39,743 nt of DNA from Pseudoselenomonas ruminantium (GTDB lineage: Bacteria; Bacillota; Negativicutes; Selenomonadales; Selenomonadaceae). Positions 15,986 through 23,201 of this stretch are shown in pieces. A model generated the notes under the pieces. It did not search any database, had not been told where the DNA came from, and saw only the letters and a list, made by a program, of their open reading frames with translations. Each line of letters begins with the position of its first letter. The stretch's first letter is position 1. Position numbers and translations under genes: made by a program. The stretch spans positions 1 to 39,743 of the forward strand of contig DFHU01000034.1 of assembly GCA_002373045.1 (NCBI GenBank), read 5' to 3'.

Positions 15986-17473
15986 ATGATAAAAAAACGT
16001 AGCTTAGCTGCTTTGACACTAGCTGTTTCTCTGCTCGGTGCGCCGCTTTTTGCTGAGGCCGCTGATTTGCATGCCGTTCGCTATCATAGTGGTTCTGAAC
16101 ATGACCGGATTGTCTTTGACTGGTCATCCATGCCCCGCTATAATGTGACGGTGTCCAGTGACCGGCGGCAGGTAACGTTGGATTTTTTTGGCGTGGAACG
16201 CCGTAGTATAAATGAAAAGACATTTAGCAGCTCCAGAATTGAAAAGGTGCAGTTCACGGAGAAAAACGGACATTTGCTGGTTACTCTGCGGCTCAAAGCA
16301 GGGCTGTCCTATCGGGTCGAAAAACTGGCCAATCCTGCCCGGATTTTTATTGATGTGGTGCCGGAGACAGCGAATGTGTCCAGAACGAAAAAGCCGGCCA
16401 TGCAGACCAAGCCTGCTGTGAAAAAGCCGCTGCCGGCAGCGGCGGGCGGCAATGTGCTGAATCTCAATTTTGACGGCCTTTACACGGAGATGGTGGGGCC
16501 GGGACTGGCTCGCAGGGAATATGTCTATTGGGATTCTGCGGGAAAGATTTCCGCCTACTTTATCGAGGCCGACAAGAATCTTTACGACGTTAAGCCGGTA
16601 CTGGCCCGCGGGCGGGTGCCCGGACTGCAGACAACCAGCGGGATGTCGGATATGACGGACGCGGTTGCGGCGGTGAATGCGACTTATTTTGCCGGCAATG
16701 GTGATGCCATTGGCATGTTGAAGATTGATGGCGATATGGCCGGTACGACCTATTATCGGCGCACAGCCCTGGGCATTGGCCGGGATGGCAAGCCCTTTAT
16801 GGGGCCGGTCAGCTATACGGGCACGGTAACGCTGGGAGATGTGACTTTGCCAGTATCCGGAGTGGATGCAGAACGGGGCGTGGACAATCTTACGCTGTAC
16901 AATCATTGGTATGGCAGCCGTACAGGAACAAATGAATACGGTATGGAATATACGGTAGTGGATGGCGAAGTAACGGCGATACATAACGGCAATTCGGTCA
17001 TTCCCAAGAATGGTTGTGTCGTATCGGTACATGGTTCGGCGGCAGAGTCTTTTTCCGGGGTGCAGGTCGGCGATAAGGCGGTTATTTCTCAGGAAATGAG
17101 CAGTCCCTGGAATCAGGCGGTGTATATTATGGGTGCAGGGCCGCGCCTGGTTCAGAACGGCGTGGTCAATGTGACTGCCGGTGATGAGCAATTCCCTGCC
17201 GATATCCGTTATGGGCGAGCACCGCGCAGTGCGGTGGCTATCCTCAAGAATGGCAACTATCTGTTTGGTGTAGTGGACGGCAGGCAGTCTTCCAGCCGTG
17301 GCCTCACGCTGACGGATTGGGCTAAACTGTTGGTCAAGATGGGAGCCAAAGACGCGATGAATCTCGATGGTGGCGGCTCTAGTGCCCTGGTCGTGGGCGG
17401 TCTGCTGCAAAACTCCCCCAGCGATGGTCGGGAGCGTTCTGTGGGGTCGGCGTTGATTCTTACGGAAAAATAA
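15986..17473 (+). CDS. Secreted AMIN-domain plus phosphodiester glycosidase (NAGPA/DUF2233) protein
   Basis: The 495-residue envelope protein has a signal peptide (about 1-25, ending LFAEA), an AMIN domain (about 27-125: DRIVFDWSSMPRYNV, VTLDFFGV, ARIFIDV), a basic Lys/Ala/Pro linker (about 128-155), and a C-terminal phosphodiester glycosidase domain of the NAGPA family (about 165-495: VNATYFAGNGD, GRAPRSAVAI, FGVVDGR and the signature MNLDGGGSSALVV). AMIN domains bind cell wall or envelope structures; NAGPA domains cleave GlcNAc-phosphodiesters. A role in trimming a phosphodiester-linked glycan of the wall or outer membrane is inference. GGAGGT lies 11 bases before ATG 15986; TTG at 15983 is an alternative. 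It lies after the flagellar terminator and is probably transcribed separately. Confidence 0.85.
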   Translation: MIKKRSLAALTLAVSLLGAPLFAEAADLHAVRYHSGSEHDRIVFDWSSMPRYNVTVSSDRRQVTLDFFGVERRSINEKTFSSSRIEKVQFTEKNGHLLVTLRLKAGLSYRVEKLANPARIFIDVVPETANVSRTKKPAMQTKPAVKKPLPAAAGGNVLNLNFDGLYTEMVGPGLARREYVYWDSAGKISAYFIEADKNLYDVKPVLARGRVPGLQTTSGMSDMTDAVAAVNATYFAGNGDAIGMLKIDGDMAGTTYYRRTALGIGRDGKPFMGPVSYTGTVTLGDVTLPVSGVDAERGVDNLTLYNHWYGSRTGTNEYGMEYTVVDGEVTAIHNGNSVIPKNGCVVSVHGSAAESFSGVQVGDKAVISQEMSSPWNQAVYIMGAGPRLVQNGVVNVTAGDEQFPADIRYGRAPRSAVAILKNGNYLFGVVDGRQSSSRGLTLTDWAKLLVKMGAKDAMNLDGGGSSALVVGGLLQNSPSDGRERSVGSALILTEK

Positions 17474-17496
17474 ATTTATTTAGGACTTTATACCTA

Positions 17497-17525
17497 TAGT
17501 AAAACCATTATGATGGCGGTATAAT
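17497..17525 (+). promoter_or_regulatory. Candidate promoter of the S55-domain gene
   Basis: A perfect TATAAT (17520-17525) lies upstream of the gene, but the hexamer 17 bases before it (TAGTAA) is a poor -35. This suggests an activated or alternative-sigma promoter, or a weak one. Confidence 0.3.
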
Positions 17526-17566
17526 GAAGGGATAGCGATTATTGCGAGCAAATGAGGTGAATTATT

Positions 17567-19567
17567 TTGCGTAAATATATAAAGAAAATGGCGGCTTTAG
17601 GACTGGCAGCCATGATGACGATGCCGCCTGCTACGGGATTGGCACTGGATCCGATTTTGTCCCATGATCAGGTGACGGAAGGGATGGTCGGCACGGCTTA
17701 CACCGTTATCGACAGCAGCGGGCAACTGCGGGATTTTCAAGTGGATATCGTGGGCAATATGGAAAACGGCAAAGGTTCGCAGCCGATGATTATGGCCAAA
17801 GCCTCCGGGCCAGTGGTTGAACAGACCGGCGGGATATTGCAGGGGATGAGTGGCAGCCCTGTATATGTGAATGGCTATCTTATCGGTGCGGTAGCGGCAG
17901 GGATTAAAGAAATGACACCGTATACGTTCTTTATCACGCCGATTGATGAAATGCTGCCACTATGGTCCATGCCGGACAAGAAGAATAAGACGCATATTTC
18001 AACGATTAACATAAAAAAAGAAGCAGAGAAAAGAGAAAAGGCTGCAGCAGAGAAGAAGAAACGAAAAGAGGAGCGGGCCAAATCTGCAGATAAAAAGGTC
18101 TATGGGGATGAACTCGTGGATCGGGCGCGGGCGGCAGTAACTGCGGATAAGGAACAGGCCAAAAAAGAGAAGGACGCACCGGCCAAGGATGAGAAAAACG
18201 AGTCCGCCGCTCAGCAGCCCGCAGATGATAAGCCGCAGGCTAAGGCGGATGTAAAGCCTGAGCCTAAGGATGTCATGTATTTTTCCGGCTTTAACCAGGC
18301 CGGACTGGACTTTTTGAAACGACAGATTGACCCGCATGACAGCTTTACGTTTCTGCCGATGGGTACGCCCGGCACGGCAGCGATGAATAAGACGAAATAT
18401 CATGCTACGCTGGAACCGGGGGCGGCTGTCGGTGTTGCTGTGACTTATGGTGACTTTGCCGTAGGAGCAACCGGAACGGTGACGGCTGTAGATGGCGACC
18501 GGATTTTGGCTTTTGGCCATCCCTTCCTGCATCGGGGCAATGTCAATTACTTTATGACCGATGCCACGGTGGTGGGCACGATAAGTGGCCAGAGCAACGG
18601 CATGAAAGTGGCTAATATCGGCAACATTATCGGCCGTATCAGTCAGGACCGGGCAACGGGAATTGCAGGTACGTTGGGGCAGTTCCCTTCGGTAGTGCCC
18701 ATCAAGGTCAGCGTCAAGGATAATGGCCTTGCCCGCAGTGAAAATTATGGGGCACGGATTGCCTATGATGAAGATTTCCTGCCGCAGCTTTCTGGTGGTA
18801 TTGCCTATGCAGCGCTTTCCAAGACCAGTGACAACCTTAGCGGCAGCACGGCTAAGGTCGGGTTCAGAATTCGTACGGATGCGGTAAAAGACGGCGTGGT
18901 AAAGCGGGACAATATGTTCTACAACACGGCAGACGTTGGACAGATTGCCATGGCTGAACTCATGCAGGCTATGAGCACGATTTGCCAGAATGCAGACAAA
19001 GAATCCGATATCATCGATGTGCAGGTGGATATCACCGTGGATGGTGGCAGAAAGACGGCCTCCCTGGTATCTGCCGTGCCGGACAAGAAAAAGGTAAAGC
19101 CCGGTGACACGGTGAAATTTACGACGACCATCAAACCGTACCGCAAGGCAAAGGAAACGCTGATTATTCCTTACAAGGTGCCGGATGCCCAGCCGGCAGG
19201 CACGTTGAATCTGGATATCCGCGGCGGCGGGCTGGTGCCGGTTACGGCGCTGATGCTTCTGCAGCAGTCTGGTGTAGATGTAGCCAGCACGCCGGAAACC
19301 AAACAGACGACGGAAGACCGTCTGCGCAAGTTGGAAAAGGCCGGGAAGAATAATGAAATTGTTATTGCACCCGGACCTGTGCAGGCAACGCCGAGTAAAG
19401 AAGCTTTGGCGAATGCGCAGAAAGATGCCAATTTGAAGAGAAAGGCCAAAGTCAGCAGGTTGGCCAGCTTTGGCAAGCAGGAACTCACTCCTGGCGAAAC
19501 GAAATTCGCCACAGGTTACATCATTGACAATGTAATCCATTCCGCATTGACAGTAGAGCGCAGTTAA
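17567..19567 (+). CDS. SpoIVB-type peptidase S55 domain protein, permuted architecture
   Basis: This 666-residue exported protein has a signal peptide (about 1-26), then a segment resembling the C-terminal part of SpoIVB (about 30-135: DFQVDIVGN, then GILQGMSGSPVYVNG with the probable nucleophile Ser95). A highly charged Lys/Glu/Ala linker follows (about 145-240). Next comes a segment resembling the N-terminal part of the SpoIVB protease domain (about 280-400: GATGTVTAV, LAFGHPF with His318, ISQDRATGIAGTLGQ), and a C-terminal beta-rich region (about 480-600). The Ser and His motifs thus occur in reversed order relative to SpoIVB. Similar long S55 proteins are known from non-sporulating bacteria; their role is unclear. 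TTG start after GAGGTGA. Monocistronic. Confidence 0.82.
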   Translation: MRKYIKKMAALGLAAMMTMPPATGLALDPILSHDQVTEGMVGTAYTVIDSSGQLRDFQVDIVGNMENGKGSQPMIMAKASGPVVEQTGGILQGMSGSPVYVNGYLIGAVAAGIKEMTPYTFFITPIDEMLPLWSMPDKKNKTHISTINIKKEAEKREKAAAEKKKRKEERAKSADKKVYGDELVDRARAAVTADKEQAKKEKDAPAKDEKNESAAQQPADDKPQAKADVKPEPKDVMYFSGFNQAGLDFLKRQIDPHDSFTFLPMGTPGTAAMNKTKYHATLEPGAAVGVAVTYGDFAVGATGTVTAVDGDRILAFGHPFLHRGNVNYFMTDATVVGTISGQSNGMKVANIGNIIGRISQDRATGIAGTLGQFPSVVPIKVSVKDNGLARSENYGARIAYDEDFLPQLSGGIAYAALSKTSDNLSGSTAKVGFRIRTDAVKDGVVKRDNMFYNTADVGQIAMAELMQAMSTICQNADKESDIIDVQVDITVDGGRKTASLVSAVPDKKKVKPGDTVKFTTTIKPYRKAKETLIIPYKVPDAQPAGTLNLDIRGGGLVPVTALMLLQQSGVDVASTPETKQTTEDRLRKLEKAGKNNEIVIAPGPVQATPSKEALANAQKDANLKRKAKVSRLASFGKQELTPGETKFATGYIIDNVIHSALTVERS

Positions 19568-19599
19568 TGTACTTTCGCGCAGCAAAGTGCAATCCCCTA

Positions 19600-19628
19600 T
19601 TGTAAAGACTGGCGGTTAATGGTAAACT
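19600..19628 (+). promoter_or_regulatory. Candidate promoter of murA
   Basis: TTGTAA (19600-19605) and TAAACT (19623-19628) are 17 bases apart, about 50 bases before the murA start. Both boxes are four-of-six matches. Confidence 0.45.
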
Positions 19629-19679
19629 ATTGGTTGGTGCTTTTTAGAGAGCATGACTATTAGGAGGATAAAGAACTTA

Positions 19680-20945
19680 ATGGAAAAGTTGATTATACAT
19701 GGGGGACGTCCGTTAAAGGGGCGCGTAAAAATCAGCGGGGCCAAGAATGCCGTTTTGCCGATTATTGCGGCAACTCTTTTGGGACAAGAGTCGGCCAGTG
19801 TATTGGACGAAGTTCCTGCGCTGGAAGATGTGCATACCATTACCGAGGTTTTGAAAAAACTGGGGGTTAAGGCGGATTTTGATAAGTCCAAGCATCAGCT
19901 GCGCGTGGACAGCACGGTTATTGGCAGTTGTGAGGCTCCTTACGATTTGGTGCGGAAGATGCGGGCATCGTTTCTCATCATGGGGCCGTTGCTGGCCCGT
20001 TGCGGGCAGGCGAAGATTTCCCTGCCTGGTGGCTGTGCTATCGGTACCCGCCCCATTGATTTGCATTTGAAGGGCTTTGAGGCATTGGGCGCTGAGATTA
20101 AAATCGGCCACGGCTTTATCGAGGCCACGGCTCCGGATGGACTCAAGGGCACGAAAATCTATTTGGACTTCCCGAGCGTGGGCGCTACGGAAAATATCCT
20201 GATGGCGGCCTCGATGGCAGAAGGTGTCACGATATTGGAAAATCCGGCCCAGGAACCGGAAATCGTGGACTTGGCCAATTATCTCAATGTGATGGGGGCC
20301 AAGATTCGCGGTGCCGGCACGAATGTGATTAAAATCGAAGGTGTACCCAAGCTGGTAGGCCGTGATTATACCATTATTCCGGACCGCATTGAGGCAGGGA
20401 CCTATATGGTAGCTGCTGCGATGACGCAGGGGGATGTTTATATTGAAAATGCCATCAGCGAGCATTTGAAACCGGTGATTGCCAAGCTGAAGGAAGCAGG
20501 TGTCACCATTGAAGAAGATGTGGACGGCATCCGCGTAACCTGTAATAAGCGTACGAAGGCAGTGGATATCAAGACCATGCCATACCCCGGCTTTCCTACG
20601 GATATGCAGGCACAGTTTATGGCTATGCTGGCCATATCTGAGGGCACGGGACTGGTTACCGAAACGGTTTTTGAAAACCGCTTTATGCACGTAGATGAAT
20701 TAAAGCGTATGGGGGCAAACATCAAGATTGATGGTCGTACTTCCGTGGTGGAAGGCGTGGATACCCTCACGGGTTGTCAGGTAAAGGCTACTGATCTTAG
20801 AGCAGGTGCCGCCATGGTGCTGGCGGGACTGGTAGCGGAAGGGGAAACCCAGGTGGGCTACCTTCACCATATTGACCGTGGTTATGATAATTTGGTAGAC
20901 AAATTAGTGGGCCTTGGGGCAGATATCTGCCGCCGGGAATCTTAA
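19680..20945 (+). CDS. murA: UDP-N-acetylglucosamine 1-carboxyvinyltransferase
   Basis: The 421-residue enzyme performs the first committed step of peptidoglycan synthesis, adding enolpyruvate from PEP to UDP-GlcNAc in the cytoplasm. Visible motifs are GRVKISGAKNAVLPI (the conserved Lys-Asn pair), the flexible catalytic loop LPGGCAIGTRPIDLHL with Cys119 (Cys115 in E. coli), PDRIEAGTY, PYPGFPTDMQAQ and the terminal HIDRGYDNL. A cysteine rather than aspartate in the loop predicts sensitivity to fosfomycin. ATG 19680 lies 12 bases after AGGAGG; the in-frame start at 19653 has no ribosome site. It has its own promoter and terminator. Many Firmicutes have a second MurA; none is seen here. Confidence 0.97.
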   Translation: MEKLIIHGGRPLKGRVKISGAKNAVLPIIAATLLGQESASVLDEVPALEDVHTITEVLKKLGVKADFDKSKHQLRVDSTVIGSCEAPYDLVRKMRASFLIMGPLLARCGQAKISLPGGCAIGTRPIDLHLKGFEALGAEIKIGHGFIEATAPDGLKGTKIYLDFPSVGATENILMAASMAEGVTILENPAQEPEIVDLANYLNVMGAKIRGAGTNVIKIEGVPKLVGRDYTIIPDRIEAGTYMVAAAMTQGDVYIENAISEHLKPVIAKLKEAGVTIEEDVDGIRVTCNKRTKAVDIKTMPYPGFPTDMQAQFMAMLAISEGTGLVTETVFENRFMHVDELKRMGANIKIDGRTSVVEGVDTLTGCQVKATDLRAGAAMVLAGLVAEGETQVGYLHHIDRGYDNLVDKLVGLGADICRRES

Positions 20946-20950
20946 ATAGG

Positions 20951-20985
20951 AAAAGCCTTGGCATTTTGCAGCCAAGGCTTTTCTT
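20951..20985 (+). terminator. Rho-independent terminator of murA
   Basis: AAAAGCCTTGGC pairs with GCCAAGGCTTTT around ATTTTGCA, followed by CTTTT. It ends about 20 bases before the tRNA promoter region. Confidence 0.9.
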
Positions 20986-21016
20986 TTAGGGCTTTTTCTG
21001 TTATACTGATTATGTT

Positions 21017-21093
21017 GCGGTTGTAGCTCAGTTGGATAGAGCGTCCGCCTCCTAAGCGGCAGGTCGCGCGTTCGAATCGCGCCAATCGCACCA
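21017..21093 (+). tRNA. tRNA-Arg (anticodon CCT)
   Basis: A full cloverleaf folds by eye. The acceptor GCGGTTG pairs with CAATCGC (one G-T), the D-arm is GCTC/GAGC, and the anticodon loop CTCCTAA gives anticodon CCT at 21051-21053, reading AGG. The T-arm is GCGCG-TTCGAAT-CGCGC, and CCA is encoded. The anticodon stem has a T-C mismatch at its outermost pair. A TGTTATACT extended -10 (21000-21007) places the start of transcription just before the tRNA. Confidence 0.96.
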
Positions 21094-21105
21094 GTTTGTA
21101 AATGT

Positions 21106-21153
21106 AAAGGCTGTGAAACAGCGGAATATTCCGTGTTTCACAGCCTTTTTTAT
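21106..21153. terminator. Bidirectional rho-independent terminator
   Basis: A 15-bp stem, AAAGGCTGTGAAACA with TGTTTCACAGCCTTT, encloses a smaller CGGAAT/ATTCCG hairpin and is followed by a T-run. It serves the tRNA (+) and the DUF1097 gene (-). Confidence 0.9.
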
Positions 21154-21677
21154 TCGTTATTGGGGTTATAGCCGGCCAGACGGCAGACTTTTTGAACAAA
21201 CCAGCCTTCAAACAGGCCGATGATATTGCCGCCATTGATATAGAGGAAGGCCAGCACAATGTTGAGCCAATAGTCCGGATGTACCGGAAAGCCGTTCAGA
21301 TAATAACCGGCAAAGATGCAGGAGAAGGCATTGAAGCCGACCAGCGGTTGAATGCCGGGAATCTTGAATGTCAGAATCAGCAGCAAAATATTGGGGAATA
21401 CACCGATGATATTAGGCAGCAGCCAAGGGAGATAAGGCTTTAGCAGGTCGATGCAGACCACAGAGGACAGTGCCAGCACACCGCCTAGAATGCAAGTGAC
21501 AGCGCCCTCTTTGATGGCTCGGACATTAGCACCGATGGACAGATACCATGTCCAGCCGATAAACACGGCCCAGACGGGGATGTCCACCAGCATGAAGAGG
21601 GCTGTCAACCCGGAGGCTGTGGCCATGAGAAAATCTTCCCGGTTGGCATTCTTGATTGCATAAATTAATTTTTCCAT
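21150..21677 (-). CDS. DUF1097-family inner membrane protein
   Basis: The 175-residue integral membrane protein has five or six predicted hydrophobic segments (ATASGLTALFMLVDIPVW, AVTCILGGVLALSSVV, VFPNILLLILTF, and others) and short charged termini. It resembles the DUF1097 family, which includes E. coli YcdZ and has no established function. It lies 16 bases downstream of the guanine deaminase gene in the same direction, with the shared terminator after it, so the two form an operon. The pairing suggests a role in purine uptake or export of a deamination product, but this is inference from neighbourhood only. The start follows a GAGAAATGG-like weak ribosome site, so translation may depend on the upstream gene. 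Confidence 0.78.
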   Translation of the reverse strand: MEKLIYAIKNANREDFLMATASGLTALFMLVDIPVWAVFIGWTWYLSIGANVRAIKEGAVTCILGGVLALSSVVCIDLLKPYLPWLLPNIIGVFPNILLLILTFKIPGIQPLVGFNAFSCIFAGYYLNGFPVHPDYWLNIVLAFLYINGGNIIGLFEGWFVQKVCRLAGYNPNNE

Positions 21678-21693
21678 TTCTCTTACTCCATGA

Positions 21694-22968
21694 TTACTTT
21701 CGTGTATTTTTTACAGGGCGTCCCTGTACATAAACTTCCTGAATGTCCTGAGCTGTGCCGTGGTAGATGAAGTTCTGCAGCTGTTCATCTACGCTGCGCT
21801 CCTGTTGGTATTCGGGGACATCGGTAATGAGGAAATCAGCAGACCAGCCGATTTCGAAGCTGCCGGTCTGTCCGAAGAATTCGCCGCCGGCTTTGGTCGC
21901 CAGATAAAAGGCCTCAGAGAGTTTCAACGGCGTTTCCTCAGGATTTTCGATGCTGCGGATTTTCGATACTTCAATCGCCCGGACGATTTCGTGCGGCATA
22001 TAAAGGGTGTGTCCGGCACCGATATCGCTGCCCAGTACAACCTTGACGCCGGCATTGAGCATTTTGCGCATGGGCATGAGACCGCTGGCGAGGTTGAGAT
22101 TGGAGGCGGGGCAGTGAACCGCATAGACACCCTTGTCTGCCATAATGGCGATTTCCGCATCGGAAAGATGGATGCAATGGGCCATCAGTGTCGGTGTCTG
22201 GCCAAAGAGGCCAAAGCGGTCATAGACGCTCATGTAGTATTGGTCCTGGGGGAATAGCTTTTTGACCAGCTCGATTTCACCGGGATTTTCGGACAGATGG
22301 CTTTGTACAGGTACCTGATATTTTTCGGCGAACTGTCCCAGTCCGGTCATCATTTCTGCCGTGACCGAGGGCACAAAACGTGGGGTGATGATGGGGCGGA
22401 CCAGTGGATGGTTCTGCCATTTTTGGATGAAATCCTCTGTCGCCTTCAGGGATTCCGCAGTTTCTTCGGTGAGGGCCGGCGCAGAGTTGGTGTCCATATT
22501 CACCTTGCCGACATAGGCGCGTACGCCTTTTTGGGCCAAAATATCGCATAGAATATCGGTGCTTTCCGGGTGGATGGTCGCAAAAATTGCGGAAGAGGTG
22601 GTGCCGCAGGCAGTCATTTCATCCACAAAGAGCGGGTAAATTTTGCGGGCATAATCCGGGTCGGCAAATTTTGGCTCTTCCTGAAAGGTGTAGCCGTCGA
22701 GCCAATCCAGCAGCTTGTAGTCCATGCCCATGCCAATCTGGATGTATTGTGGGGCGTGCAGATGCATATCGGCAAAACCCGGCATAATCAGTTTTCCCTG
22801 ACAGTCTTTTACGGGCAGGTTGTCTGCCATAGCAGGCTTTTCGGCAGAAACAGAGGTAATTGTTCCTTTTTCCACAACCATATAGCCGTCTTTTAGCGAG
22901 ATGAATTTATTTCTGTCCGATGTATAGATAAGATTGCCGTGCAGGACAAAGGAATCCTGGTTTTCCAT
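21694..22968 (-). CDS. guaD: Guanine deaminase
   Basis: The 424-residue amidohydrolase converts guanine to xanthine and ammonia. Family motifs include PGFADMHLHAPQY (two metal histidines), SHLSEN, MAHCIHL, the HCPASNLNLASG loop and the metal aspartate in VLGSDIGAGH. The LHAPQY and HCP(A/T)SNL segments favour guanine deaminase over other amidohydrolases. ATG 22968 is preferred because GGAGTG lies seven bases upstream; the in-frame GTG at 22977 falls inside that site. The DUF1097 membrane gene follows 16 bases downstream. No purine riboswitch aptamer was recognised in the short AT-rich leader. The enzyme would let the cell use guanine as a nitrogen source. Confidence 0.92.
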   Translation of the reverse strand: MENQDSFVLHGNLIYTSDRNKFISLKDGYMVVEKGTITSVSAEKPAMADNLPVKDCQGKLIMPGFADMHLHAPQYIQIGMGMDYKLLDWLDGYTFQEEPKFADPDYARKIYPLFVDEMTACGTTSSAIFATIHPESTDILCDILAQKGVRAYVGKVNMDTNSAPALTEETAESLKATEDFIQKWQNHPLVRPIITPRFVPSVTAEMMTGLGQFAEKYQVPVQSHLSENPGEIELVKKLFPQDQYYMSVYDRFGLFGQTPTLMAHCIHLSDAEIAIMADKGVYAVHCPASNLNLASGLMPMRKMLNAGVKVVLGSDIGAGHTLYMPHEIVRAIEVSKIRSIENPEETPLKLSEAFYLATKAGGEFFGQTGSFEIGWSADFLITDVPEYQQERSVDEQLQNFIYHGTAQDIQEVYVQGRPVKNTRK

Positions 22969-23150
22969 AATCAACACTCCAAATCAAGTTTTAGTTTGTT
23001 CTATTCGTTTTCATCTTTATTTTATGAAAAAAAGGACAAAAAAGGAAAGGACATAAGTCCGATATGGAGAGGAACATAGGGAGAATTTTTAGCAATTTCC
23101 GACATCCCTTTAGCAGTCGCGGAAAGCCACGTGAAAGGCCGGTTTTTTCA

Positions 23151-23159
23151 TGCTACAAT
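23151..23159 (+). promoter_or_regulatory. Extended -10 promoter element of the rhamnosidase gene
   Basis: TGCTACAAT is a good extended -10 about 45 bases before the start at 23202. No clear -35 is present, which fits an activator-dependent or extended -10 promoter. Confidence 0.35.
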
Positions 23160-23201
23160 AGCAATGACGCAAGAACAATAAGGATTCGGGGAGGAATCGG
23201 T

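Noticed and set aside
17567..19567. Evidence for sporulation from the SpoIVB-like protein
   Set aside because: The domain order differs from SpoIVB, no PDZ segment is obvious and no sporulation gene is nearby. S55-domain proteins occur in non-sporulating bacteria.
17999..19585. A 528-codon open frame antisense to the S55-domain gene
   Set aside because: It is an antisense shadow without motifs or start signals.
22969..23063. Purine riboswitch upstream of guanine deaminase
   Set aside because: The short AT-rich leader lacks the three-way junction and conserved loops of the purine aptamer.
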